43,039 nt of DNA from CAZWCX01 sp964632945. Its GTDB lineage: Bacteria; Planctomycetota; MHYJ01; WSZJ01; CAZWCX01. Made by a program: the position numbers and the translations under genes. The DNA lies in the NCBI GenBank assembly GCA_964632945.1, contig CAZWCX010000058.1, positions 1-43,039 on the forward strand, written 5' to 3'. The notes under the pieces are model-generated. The model was not told the DNA's origin. It searched no databases and worked only from the letters and a program-made list of their open reading frames with translations. Below, piece after piece: positions 13,029 to 21,733 of the stretch (position 1 is the first letter of the stretch; each line of letters begins with the position of its first letter).

Positions 13029-13967
13029 TCAGGGCCGGTCGGCGGGCGGAGCGGGCGGCGGAATCGCGCGACGGGCCCAGCGCAGCTTGGCGGAACGCGA
13101 ACGGGGGTTTTCGGCGCGTTCGGGAGCCCCCGGGACGATCGGATCTTCGCTGACGGCGGAGTAGACGCCGGCGCGGAGGCCTTCGCGGAAGGCGTGTTTC
13201 ACGCGCCGATCTTCGCCGCTGTGGAAGGCGATCAGCGCGGCGCGCCCGCCGGGCCGGAGGACGGTCGGCAGGACGGCAAGCAGGCGTTCCAGATTGGCGG
13301 CTTCCCGGTTGACGAGCATGCGCAGCGCCTGGAAGGTGCGGGCCGCGGGGTGGAGTTTCGCGCCGGCGGCGCGCTGGATGGTGAAGCCGCGGGCGGCGGC
13401 GACGATGGCGGAGAGTTCCTCGGTGGTCGTGATCGGCTCCGAGTCGCGCCGCGAGACGATGTGCGCGGCGATCCGCGCCGCTTCCGGCTCGTCCCCCAGG
13501 TCCCGCAGCGCGTCTTCGAGCGATTGCAGGTCGATGCGGGCGAGCAGCCGGGCGGCGGATTCCCCGCGGGTCGGGTCCATGCGGAGATCGAGCGGGCCGG
13601 GTCTGCGGTAGCTGAACCCGCGCGCGGGGTCGTCGATCTGGGTGCTGGCGACGCCGAGGTCGGCGAGCACGAGGTCGGCGCCGTCGAGTCCGGCGGCGGC
13701 CAGGACCTGGGGAAGCCCGGCGAAATTGGCATGATGGAGCGAGAAGGCGTCCCCGGCCGGGGTCAGGCGCGCGCGGGTCTTCTCCAGGTTGGCGGGATCG
13801 AGGTCGAGGGCGACGAGGCGTCCGCCGGGGGAGATCCGGCGCAGCAGTTCGAGCGCATGGCCGCCGAGGCCGGCGGTGCAATCGACGGCGATGGCGCCGG
13901 GGCGGGGATCGAGCGCGGCCAGCGCTTCCGACAGCAGGACGGGCTTGTGGGCGGGTCGTTCGGTCAT
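13029..13967 (-). CDS. rsmH: 16S rRNA (cytosine-1402-N4) methyltransferase RsmH
   Basis: This 312-aa protein uses SAM to methylate N4 of C1402 in 16S rRNA near the P site. The family signature begins HKPVLLSEAL (residues 7-16), then the SAM motif VDCTAGLGGHALELL, LDLDPANLEK, LADLGVASTQIDDPARGFSY, and the C-terminal RALIAFHSGEDRRVKHAF-type segment. The start is ATG 13967; an upstream extension in frame would enter the cyclase gene. It is normally in the dcw cluster after mraZ. Here it follows a nucleotide cyclase gene by 22 bp and has no ftsL, ftsI or mur neighbours, which fits lineages such as Planctomycetota with dispersed division genes. Confidence 0.95.
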   Translation of the reverse strand: MTERPAHKPVLLSEALAALDPRPGAIAVDCTAGLGGHALELLRRISPGGRLVALDLDPANLEKTRARLTPAGDAFSLHHANFAGLPQVLAAAGLDGADLVLADLGVASTQIDDPARGFSYRRPGPLDLRMDPTRGESAARLLARIDLQSLEDALRDLGDEPEAARIAAHIVSRRDSEPITTTEELSAIVAAARGFTIQRAAGAKLHPAARTFQALRMLVNREAANLERLLAVLPTVLRPGGRAALIAFHSGEDRRVKHAFREGLRAGVYSAVSEDPIVPGAPERAENPRSRSAKLRWARRAIPPPAPPADRP

Positions 13968-13989
13968 GACGGGTGGGGAGACTCCCGAT

Positions 13990-16900
13990 TCAGGCGCCGC
14001 GCACGATCCGCCGCACGCGCTCGGACGCGAGGAAGGCTTTGGCGAGCGCGGGGTCATCGCAGGCGGCCGCGATGCGGGCGGCCAGGGCCTCGCCGCGCGC
14101 ACGGGCGGCGCGCGCCTCCGCGCGGTTGCCGGCCCTCTCGAAGTCCTCGGCCAAGGCGCCTTCGGTTTCCATTTCGAGCAACGGACGGCGCAGTTTCCCG
14201 GCCAGCTGTCGGGTTTCCTCCCGGAACCGGTCGTCGGTCGGGGCGCTGCGCAGAATCGTCAAGCGGGCGCGCAATTCGAGGCTCGGCTGCCCGCTCGTCA
14301 TTGCCGCGGACAGCGCGGCCCGCGCCTGACTCTGGGCGGGCGCCGCGTCGCCGCGCGCGAGCGCGATCTCGGCCCGCAGGAGGGCGAGTTCGGCGACCAG
14401 CGTCCGGTGGCCGATCTCCCGTGCCGTCGCCTCGGCCTTGCCCAGTTGCAGGGAGGACATCATCGACCCGGCGCCCGCGCGGCACTTGCCGAGCAGGCTC
14501 AGGCCCTCCTCGAGGCGGAGGCCGGCCGCCTTGGAGAGATCCATCGCCTCCACGAACATCGCCTCGGCGCGCTTCTCGTCGGCGATCTCCCAGCGCGCCC
14601 GCGCCTCCGCGCAGCGGACCTTCGCCTCCACGGAAACGTCGGAGGCCGCCCGGGCCTCGGTGCGCGCGGAGGCGAACGCGGCAAGCGCCGCGCCGTAGCG
14701 ACCGTCGGCCTGCCAACATTCCGCCAGGTTCAGGTGGCAGAGGGCGCGTCCGCGCCGGTCGCCGATCCGCTCCTTGAGGGCGAGGGCCAGTTCGATCTCC
14801 TCGCGCGCCGCGGAGGTCTGGCCCTGGCGGACGAGCAGGGACGCCAGGCTGACCCGATTCGCCGATTCCGCCCGGCGCAGGCCGCGTTCGGCGCACGCCT
14901 TGACGGTGGATCGCAGGGTGGCGGTGGCGGCCTCCAGGTCGCCGCGATCGGCCGTCAGGATGCCCAGTTTTCCCTGCGCCAGCAGGGCACGGGCGCTGTC
15001 CCGATCGCCGATGCCGGCGAGCGAGTGTTCGAGGGCCTTGTAGGCCTGGTCGATGAAGCCGCGGGCGGCGAGGACGAAGCCGAGCTGAAACAGGCACTTC
15101 GACAGTCCCGCGGCGTCGCCCTGCTTCTGGAACAGGTCCTGCGCGTTTTTCAGCGCCATGAATACGTTCTCGAGCCGGCCGGCCAGGAAGTGCAGCTCGC
15201 TTTCGAGGAAGTGGGCCTGGGCGAGGCGGGGGGAATCCTGTCGCGCCTGCCAATACTGCACGGATCGCCGGGCGAGATCGAGGGCCGAGGCGAACTGGTT
15301 CTGGAAGCCGAGGATGCGCGCGCGCTCGGCGGCCGCATCCGCGAGGAGGTCGTGGTTGGACCGGCGGGAGGCGCAGCGCTCGACGACGTCGAGGGCGGCG
15401 AGCGCCTCGTCGTACCGACCGAGTCGACGCAAGACGCTGGCGCGGCGCGCCCCCAACCGGGCCCGCGCGACCTCGAGATCGAACGACTTTCCCGGCCCGC
15501 CGGCGGCGTTCTCGGTCAGATCGTCCGGGGACATCAGCTCCGAGTCGGTGAGCGTAACCTCGCCGGCGGCGGTGCCCGTCGCCATGGCGGCGTTGGGCGG
15601 TCCGGAGTTTCCCGAGCCGTTCGCTTCCCCCTCCGCCGGCGGCTGCGCCGAGGCCAGCGGTTCCAGCATTTCGAGCGCCCGTCCGTAGTAGTCCGAGGCC
15701 TCCTCTTCCGCATTGGCCTTCATCGACAGGTCGCCAGCGCGCGCGAACAGCTTGACCGCCTCCTCCCACTCGCCGGCCGCCTGGAAGTGGCGGGCCGCCA
15801 GCGTCACCAGTTCCAGCGTGTCGAGCGAGTAGGCTTGCACCATCCGTTCCGCCACCCACCGGTGCAAGTCCTTCCGCGTCTTCTTGAGCAGCGTTCCGTA
15901 GATCACCTCGTGGACCAGCGCGTGTCGGAAGACGTATTCGGTTCCCGGATTGAACTGGAGGACATCCTGGGCATAGATCAGGCCCTCCTCGTCGAGGCGG
16001 GCGAGCACGGGGAGGACGTCCCCCCCGGCAAGGTGAGCGACCATGTCCGCCCAGAACACGCGCCCGATCACCGACGCCGTCTGGAGGACCTGCTTCTCGC
16101 GCGATTCCAAGGCGTCGATGCGCGCGGCGAGAGCGGAATAGAGCGTGCGCGGGACTTCCGCCGTGACCCCCGCCGAGGTCGGGGTGCCCGTTTCCGCGGT
16201 GCCTTGCAGGAAGGCGCGGACCAGTTCCTCGAGAAACAGGGGGTTGCCGCCGGACCGCTCGACGATCTGCGCGCGCACGCGATCGGCCAGGCCCGACTGT
16301 CTCGCCACGTCTTCGACCAGGGAGCGGCTCGCCTCTTCCGGCAACGGGGCAAGCGTCATCGCGAGCGCCCCCCGGTCTTTCAGCCACGCCGTCCGTTCCC
16401 CCTTTTCCGGGCGGGACGACAGCAGCAGGTAGAGCGGCACCGCCGGGGCGAATTCCGTCAGATGGACGAGCAGTTCGAGCGAAGAGGGGTCGATCGCGTG
16501 CAGGTTGTCGAGACAGAGCACGGTGGTGCGCTGGCGAGCGCACTCGACGAACAGGCGGGCGAAGGCGTGGCGGATGCGCTCGCGCCGTTCCGCGGTCGCG
16601 TCGCTTTCCTCGGCGGGGGCGCGCCCGGGGGCGACGACCCGTTCCAGCGCGGACTCCAGTTCACGGCTCAACGCGGGGCCGAATTCGGCGTGCACCCCCT
16701 GCAGAACCGTGCGCCACGCGGTCTCGGAGACGGCGCCGTCCCCGCCCGCGTAGCGATCGCGGACCATGCGCAGGAACGGCGTGTACGGGCCGGCCAGGTA
16801 GGGGTCGATTTCGGCCCACCAGATCGTGGCATGGCCCAAGTTGCGCCGGAACTCGCGCAGGAAGCGCGACTTCCCGATTCCCGGCTCCCCGACGACGATC

Positions 16901-17829
16901 GCGATCCCCGCCCGCGGGGCTCCGGCGCACTCGTCGAGGTGGCGGCGGAGCCGCGTCATTTCGGCGTCCCGACCGACGAAGCGGGTGTTCCACAGCCGCC
17001 GGGTGGAGGAGCGCGCGCCGCCGGCGCCGGTGAGTTCGAACACCACGATCGGCTTGGACTTTCCCTTCACCTGGATGGGGTCGATCTCGCGAAAGGTGAA
17101 CTCCGAGCGGCAGGCGTCGCGCGTGGATTGGCTCACCCAGACCGATCCGGGTTGGCAAGCGCCCTGGATGCGCGAGGCGAGGTTGACCGTGTCGCCGATG
17201 GCGGTGATGCCGCGGTCCTCGCGGCCGGCGATGGCGCCGATCACCGCCTCGCCGGTGTTCACGCCCACGCGCATGCGCAAGGCCGTTCCCGCGGGTCCGC
17301 CGGCCTCCTCCGCGAGCGCGGCCTGAATGCCGGCCGCGGCGCGCACGGCGCGGTCCGCGTCGTCCTCCTGCGCCCGGGGAACGCCGAAGAGGGCGAGCAG
17401 ACCGTCGCCGACGTACTTGTCGACATATCCGCCGTGCTCCTCGACGCATTTCGTCAGCCGGCGGAAACAGCGGTCGACCAGGTCCTTGACTTCCTCCGGA
17501 TCGCGGTCGGACGCGCGGCGGGTGAATCCGACCAGGTCGGCGAAGACGACCGTGATCACCTTGCGTTCCTGTCCGAGCATGCGCGCGAGCGCGAATTCGA
17601 GCGGGGCGCGGCAGTGGGGGCACTCGAGCGCGTCCGGGGGGGCCGTCGCGCCGCAGAGACCGCAGGGGGCGGCCGCCGCGGCCGGAAGCCGCGTCCCGCA
17701 CATTCCGCAGAACCGGAATCCCTCCGGACTCTGGAAGCCGCAGGTCGGGCACAGCATGAAGGCGGGCTCGTCGTCGGTGCGCGGTCCCCCGGGAAGGGGC
17801 GATCCGGGAAGCAAGACCGCGGGGTCCAT
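13990..17829 (-). CDS. Class III nucleotide cyclase-AAA ATPase-TPR signalling protein
   Basis: This 1279-aa protein has two short zinc ribbons at the N-terminus (CPTCGF ... CGMCG, 27-44; CGLCG ... CPHC, 56-73). A class III adenylate/guanylate cyclase domain follows (about 88-268), with metal Asp98 (FADLVGFT) and Asp142 (KYVGDG), and IGDTVNLASRI (211-221) holding the transition-state Asn and Arg. Next is an ATPase module (about 284-560) with FVGRDAEM and a P-loop GEPGIGKS (314-321). The C-terminal half is TPR-like helical repeats. Cyclase, STAND-like ATPase and TPR together suggest cAMP or cGMP synthesis gated by ligand- or protein-driven ATPase assembly. Catalytic residues look intact. It lies between a lipoprotein gene and rsmH in the same direction. 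An internal ATG before the first ribbon is an alternative start. Confidence 0.92.
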   Translation of the reverse strand: MDPAVLLPGSPLPGGPRTDDEPAFMLCPTCGFQSPEGFRFCGMCGTRLPAAAAAPCGLCGATAPPDALECPHCRAPLEFALARMLGQERKVITVVFADLVGFTRRASDRDPEEVKDLVDRCFRRLTKCVEEHGGYVDKYVGDGLLALFGVPRAQEDDADRAVRAAAGIQAALAEEAGGPAGTALRMRVGVNTGEAVIGAIAGREDRGITAIGDTVNLASRIQGACQPGSVWVSQSTRDACRSEFTFREIDPIQVKGKSKPIVVFELTGAGGARSSTRRLWNTRFVGRDAEMTRLRRHLDECAGAPRAGIAIVVGEPGIGKSRFLREFRRNLGHATIWWAEIDPYLAGPYTPFLRMVRDRYAGGDGAVSETAWRTVLQGVHAEFGPALSRELESALERVVAPGRAPAEESDATAERRERIRHAFARLFVECARQRTTVLCLDNLHAIDPSSLELLVHLTEFAPAVPLYLLLSSRPEKGERTAWLKDRGALAMTLAPLPEEASRSLVEDVARQSGLADRVRAQIVERSGGNPLFLEELVRAFLQGTAETGTPTSAGVTAEVPRTLYSALAARIDALESREKQVLQTASVIGRVFWADMVAHLAGGDVLPVLARLDEEGLIYAQDVLQFNPGTEYVFRHALVHEVIYGTLLKKTRKDLHRWVAERMVQAYSLDTLELVTLAARHFQAAGEWEEAVKLFARAGDLSMKANAEEEASDYYGRALEMLEPLASAQPPAEGEANGSGNSGPPNAAMATGTAAGEVTLTDSELMSPDDLTENAAGGPGKSFDLEVARARLGARRASVLRRLGRYDEALAALDVVERCASRRSNHDLLADAAAERARILGFQNQFASALDLARRSVQYWQARQDSPRLAQAHFLESELHFLAGRLENVFMALKNAQDLFQKQGDAAGLSKCLFQLGFVLAARGFIDQAYKALEHSLAGIGDRDSARALLAQGKLGILTADRGDLEAATATLRSTVKACAERGLRRAESANRVSLASLLVRQGQTSAAREEIELALALKERIGDRRGRALCHLNLAECWQADGRYGAALAAFASARTEARAASDVSVEAKVRCAEARARWEIADEKRAEAMFVEAMDLSKAAGLRLEEGLSLLGKCRAGAGSMMSSLQLGKAEATAREIGHRTLVAELALLRAEIALARGDAAPAQSQARAALSAAMTSGQPSLELRARLTILRSAPTDDRFREETRQLAGKLRRPLLEMETEGALAEDFERAGNRAEARAARARGEALAARIAAACDDPALAKAFLASERVRRIVRGA

Positions 17830-17888
17830 GCGCGATGGTGACGCATTCGGGGCGCGCGGTCAAGGATCGCCTGGGCGCGAAGGCCGGC

Positions 17889-19487
17889 TCACTCCCGGCG
17901 CAGCACGCGGCGGATCACCTCGTTGACCGCCTTGAGGTCGGCGAGCGCCTCGTCGGTCACCCGCCAGAGGATCCGGCCGCGCAGTCGGTAGAGCAGCGGC
18001 AGGTGCGCCGCCCGGCAGGAACGCAGGAACGAGTCCTGGAGTCGCGCCGTGCCCACGCCGTACTCCACGGCGAGTTCGCGCAGCGCCTGGGACGCCTGGG
18101 TCGGGGACAGGGCCGATCCCGCGGGTTCGGGCGGCGACAGCCGTCCCGCCTTGAGATCGGTCCGGACCTGCTGGGCGTGGCGGTTGACCACCGAGTTTCC
18201 CGCATCCGCGACCTGGTCCAGGACCTCGCGCGCCTCCGACGTGCCGAACTCTCCGAGCGCCTGCACGGCGGCCATCCGGTGCGCTTCCGATGCCCCGGGA
18301 TGCTCGAGGACCTGGACCAGGTCTTTGAGGGCGCGCGGGTCGAGGAACTGCAGGTGGAACAGCGCGATCATGAGGCGGTACTCCGGGGCCCACTCCCCGT
18401 CGTGAACCCCCCGGACCGCCGGGCGCAGGCGGTCGTCGAAGAGCACCGCCAGGGCGCGCAAGGCGTTCGCGCGGGCGATCGGATCCTCGCCGCGCAGGAT
18501 CGGCCCCAGCACCCGCTCGGCGTCCTCGCCCAGCGGACCGACGGCGAAGACCAGCATGAGATCCCAGTCCATGCGGCCGGCGTAGATGCCCCCCACCCGC
18601 GTGCCGTCGATCCCCATCACGCGGGCGATCACGGCGTGGCCCGGAACGTCGCCGAGGCGGGCGAAGAGGGTCGCCGCCCCCCACAGCGGATGCCACCATT
18701 CCTTCGCATCCACCGAGAGGGCCGCCTCCGCCGACTCGCGGACCAGGTCGGTGTCCGGCGGTTCGCCCACCCCACGCAGCGCCAGTTCGGTCCGCAGCAG
18801 GACCTGCGCCAGCGCCAGCCGCTGGAAGGGATCGGCCGCCGGGGAGCGCAGCGCCTGGAGCAGGCGCGGGCCGACCAGCGGGGCGATCTGGATCAGGCGG
18901 TCCTGCGCCGCCTCCGCTCGCCGCAGGGATTCCACGACCCGCTCGCGGGGAAGCCCGGGCGCGAACGAAACCCCGGCGAGTTCGCGCACCCGCTCCTCGG
19001 CCTCGATCAGCACCGCGGGGGGAGGGGAGGAGGGATCGCCGGTCGAAATCGGCCAGCCGCTGGCCTGGTCGAGCTTCTGCAGGAGCGCGGCGTCCAGGAC
19101 CGTCCCGCGTGCGCGCGCGCGCGCCGCCACCCGCCAGGCGGCGGCATAGGCCTGAATCCGGCCCAAATAGTTGACCAGGGCCTCATAGGCGGGGGTGTGG
19201 CCGGGTTCCAGGCGCAGGGCTTCGAGATACTGGTGTTGCGCCAGATTGAACCAGGTATGCGCCTCGTAGGCGCGGCCCGACTCGACCCGGAGTGCGGGAT
19301 CCTTCCCGCCCGGGAGACTCTCGCCGGCCGCCTCTCCGCCGGCGCCGTCCGTTCTCACGGCGCCGTTCGAGGCGCACGCGGGAAGGCACAGGAGCGCCGC
19401 GGCCGCCAACCACGCGGCGATCGCCCGCCGGACCCCGCCCGGCCGGGATCCCGGTCCGTGGACGCTCACCCCCGTTTCACCCGACAT
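17889..19487 (-). CDS. TPR/HEAT-repeat lipoprotein
   Basis: This 532-aa exported protein has a hydrophobic N-terminal segment (about 21-37) ending in a lipobox LPAC with Cys38. A TPR-like region (about 70-130: WFNLAQHQYLEALRLEPGH) is followed by a long helical part with HEAT-like repeats (about 330-430: ANALRALAVLF, RMAAVQALGEFGTSEAREVL). The role is unknown; such repeats hold protein partners at the membrane. It is 46 bp after the secreted TPR gene and 59 bp before the cyclase. The N-terminus before the signal core is long, so a downstream start is possible. Confidence 0.82.
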   Translation of the reverse strand: MSGETGVSVHGPGSRPGGVRRAIAAWLAAAALLCLPACASNGAVRTDGAGGEAAGESLPGGKDPALRVESGRAYEAHTWFNLAQHQYLEALRLEPGHTPAYEALVNYLGRIQAYAAAWRVAARARARGTVLDAALLQKLDQASGWPISTGDPSSPPPAVLIEAEERVRELAGVSFAPGLPRERVVESLRRAEAAQDRLIQIAPLVGPRLLQALRSPAADPFQRLALAQVLLRTELALRGVGEPPDTDLVRESAEAALSVDAKEWWHPLWGAATLFARLGDVPGHAVIARVMGIDGTRVGGIYAGRMDWDLMLVFAVGPLGEDAERVLGPILRGEDPIARANALRALAVLFDDRLRPAVRGVHDGEWAPEYRLMIALFHLQFLDPRALKDLVQVLEHPGASEAHRMAAVQALGEFGTSEAREVLDQVADAGNSVVNRHAQQVRTDLKAGRLSPPEPAGSALSPTQASQALRELAVEYGVGTARLQDSFLRSCRAAHLPLLYRLRGRILWRVTDEALADLKAVNEVIRRVLRRE

Positions 19488-19533
19488 CCGGTTCGCGCCT
19501 TGCTTGCAGCCGGCCGGTCATCCCCTGCGTCGG

Positions 19534-20994
19534 TCAGTAGTTCTCCCGCACCCACTTTTCCCATTGGTGATCCAGTTCGGAGTAATCCCAGCCGAACGCC
19601 GACTTCAGGGCCTCCTCCTGCTCGTTGCCGGAGGAGACGTAGTCCAGAAACTTGAGGAGCTTGGGCTTATGCGCCTTCACCATGAAGTCCCAGACGCTCC
19701 AGCCCTTGGCGATCATCTCCCCGGTCAGCGAATTGATCGTCGACTTGAGCGTGGCGTGCATCTCCGGATCCTTGGCCTGGTTGACCAGGTCCTTCACCGT
19801 CTGCGGCCAGTAGTGGGGGTCGCTGCTCAGTCCGCGGGATGCGCCGGACGCGAACGATTCGCCGCCCACGCACACGCAATCGGCGGAGGCATTCAGTTTC
19901 GCGGAGAACCAATAGGCGGGACACTCGTACAGCCAGCCGCGGATGGAATCTCCGCCGCCGTACCGGGCGCTGAACAGGACATGGTAGGTGTCGTGAATCA
20001 TGAAATCCTGGGGGAAGTCCGGTTCCGCCTCCTCGCCGTGGTGGGACTCGATCCGGAGCCGCTGGAAGTCGGTGTGGCGCCCGTACTTTTTCTGGAACTC
20101 CAGGTGTTCGCCGGAGAGCCCGATGACGTTGGCGAGATAAATGTCGTGCTGCTCCTTCGTCTTGACGAAGACGGCACCGATGTGGTTCAGCAGCGGCGCG
20201 TTGACGTCCAGGTCGAACAGTTCGTGGAACTCCTTGAATGCCATCTCGCCGGCGCGGATCATCTTGCCGGTTTGCTCCTGCGAGAAGTAGGCGGAGACGG
20301 TGAAGTGGGTCGACTTGCGGGTGGAGAATTTGATGCCGACCCCCTTCTCGAGGTCCGGATCGGTCGCCGCCTCGGCGCCGGTCTCGGTGGCCTTTGCGGC
20401 CTCCTCCCGTTTCTTGCGATCGCCGTCCTCCTCGGGCGTGATCCACTTCACGCCTTCCTTGCGGTGTCCGAGCGCCTTGCGGGCGTCGGCGTGGTTGTTG
20501 TCCCAGTCGATCGCCTCGCGGTACATCTTGACCGACGGCTCCGCCAGCTTGGCATCCGCGGACCACTTGCCCAGTTTGTACGCCTCGTCCGCGAGCTTCT
20601 TCTCGGCCTTCGCGCGGTCCGACTTGTGCTTGTCGGCCACGCGGCCGTCCGGATCGCCCTTGTCGTCGTTGGCGGTATACACCTTGATGCTGCTGTCCCG
20701 TTCCCAACCTCCGGCGCCCTTCTTGAAACCGAGCTTCTGCCGCGACTTCGCGTGGTCGGGGTCGTGCAGAAGGGCCGCCTCGAACTCGGTCTTGGCGGTG
20801 GCGTATTGCTTCTTCTTGTGCAGGGCGTCGCCCAGCGAGAAGAACTCGTCGGCGATCTTCGTCTTGTAGGCGGCGTACTTCTTCTCGAACTGCTCGAGGG
20901 GCGAAGGGCCCTGCTTGCCGTCGTCGGCGAACAGCAGGCCGGCTGCGGCGACGACCAGCGCCGCAGCCAGGAAGCGGGATGCCGGGATGCGCAT
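19534..20994 (-). CDS. Secreted TPR protein with DUF1570-like domain
   Basis: This 486-aa protein has a signal peptide (MRIPASRFLAAALVVAAAGL, cleavage probable near LFA-DD) and TPR-like repeats (about 30-220: YATAKTEFEAALLHDPDHAK; MYREAIDWDNNHADARKALG). The C-terminal domain (about 230-480) looks like the peptidase-MA/DUF1570 type common in planctomycetes: it begins STHFTVSAYFSQEQTGKM and has IHDTYHVLFSARYGGG where such domains usually have HExxH. The Glu is missing, so protease activity is doubtful. It starts at ATG 20994, 38 bp after clpP, so the two are probably co-transcribed. Confidence 0.82.
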   Translation of the reverse strand: MRIPASRFLAAALVVAAAGLLFADDGKQGPSPLEQFEKKYAAYKTKIADEFFSLGDALHKKKQYATAKTEFEAALLHDPDHAKSRQKLGFKKGAGGWERDSSIKVYTANDDKGDPDGRVADKHKSDRAKAEKKLADEAYKLGKWSADAKLAEPSVKMYREAIDWDNNHADARKALGHRKEGVKWITPEEDGDRKKREEAAKATETGAEAATDPDLEKGVGIKFSTRKSTHFTVSAYFSQEQTGKMIRAGEMAFKEFHELFDLDVNAPLLNHIGAVFVKTKEQHDIYLANVIGLSGEHLEFQKKYGRHTDFQRLRIESHHGEEAEPDFPQDFMIHDTYHVLFSARYGGGDSIRGWLYECPAYWFSAKLNASADCVCVGGESFASGASRGLSSDPHYWPQTVKDLVNQAKDPEMHATLKSTINSLTGEMIAKGWSVWDFMVKAHKPKLLKFLDYVSSGNEQEEALKSAFGWDYSELDHQWEKWVRENY

Positions 20995-21032
20995 GACGCA
21001 CTCCTTGGCGGATTGGAGACCGTCGGACAGGA

Positions 21033-21632
21033 CTACTTCATCTCGTCGGACTTGACGATGATCTTTCCTACGAGTCCGTACTCCACCGCGTTGGGTGCGG
21101 ACACCCAGAAATCGCGGTCGGAGTCCTTGGTGATCTGGTCCACGGGCTTGCCGGTCTGTTCCGAGACGATGCGGTTGTAGTTCTCGCGCAGGCGCAGGAT
21201 CTCGTTGGCGTTGATCTCGATGTCGCTGGCCGCGCCGAACAGCTGGGTCGACGGCTGGTGGAGCAGGAAGCGCGAGTTGGGCAGCGAGTAGCGGCGCTCG
21301 CGCGGGGCGGCGAGGTAGATCAGCACCGCGGCGCTGGCGCACAGCCCCGTGCAGACGGTGCGGATCGGGGAGCGGACGAAGCGCAGCATGTCGTAGATGG
21401 CAAAGCCGCTGTCCGCGCTCCCCCCGGGAGAGTTGACGTACACGTTGATCACGGCGCTCGGGTTGTCCTGCTCCAGCAGAACGAGCTGGGACACGACCTT
21501 GCGGTAGAGCTTGTCCGAAACCACTTCGCTGACCAGGACGGTCCGGGTCTTGAGCATCTTCATGGACAGGCCCTTGTCGCCGTCCTTGTCGTCGTCCTGC
21601 TCGGCGTAACGAATCGGTTCCAGGCTGGGCAT
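21033..21632 (-). CDS. clpP: ClpP-like serine protease
   Basis: This 199-aa protein has the ClpP fold and triad: Ser100 (GLCASAAVL), His125 (FLLHQPS), Asp174 (DRDFWVSAPNAVEYGLV). The oxyanion glycines in VNSPGGSADSGFAIYD (67-81) are present. The sequence around the catalytic Ser differs from the usual GQAASMGA, and the N-terminus is acidic (EQDDDKDGDKG) instead of the usual axial-loop sequence, so it looks like a divergent paralogue. Typical ClpP forms a 14-mer fed by ClpX or ClpA; no ATPase partner gene is in the window. It lies between two large TPR genes on the same strand. Confidence 0.92.
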   Translation of the reverse strand: MPSLEPIRYAEQDDDKDGDKGLSMKMLKTRTVLVSEVVSDKLYRKVVSQLVLLEQDNPSAVINVYVNSPGGSADSGFAIYDMLRFVRSPIRTVCTGLCASAAVLIYLAAPRERRYSLPNSRFLLHQPSTQLFGAASDIEINANEILRLRENYNRIVSEQTGKPVDQITKDSDRDFWVSAPNAVEYGLVGKIIVKSDEMK

Positions 21633-21733
21633 GAGGGGTCTCCTTCGATGGTCGGGTTGGGGACTCCGCCGCGTCCGGAACGGGATGCGCGGGGTCGTCC
21701 ATCCGTCGCGCGGTCGGTTGCCGCGCGTCCGGG

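Noticed and set aside
12402..14777. A 791-aa + strand open frame covering the intergenic region and rsmH
   Set aside because: It is antisense to rsmH and part of the cyclase gene, and its first part crosses the stem-loop region without a ribosome-binding site.
13789..17841. A 1350-aa + strand open frame
   Set aside because: It is antisense to the cyclase gene and rsmH, with no recognisable domain; a by-product of high GC content.
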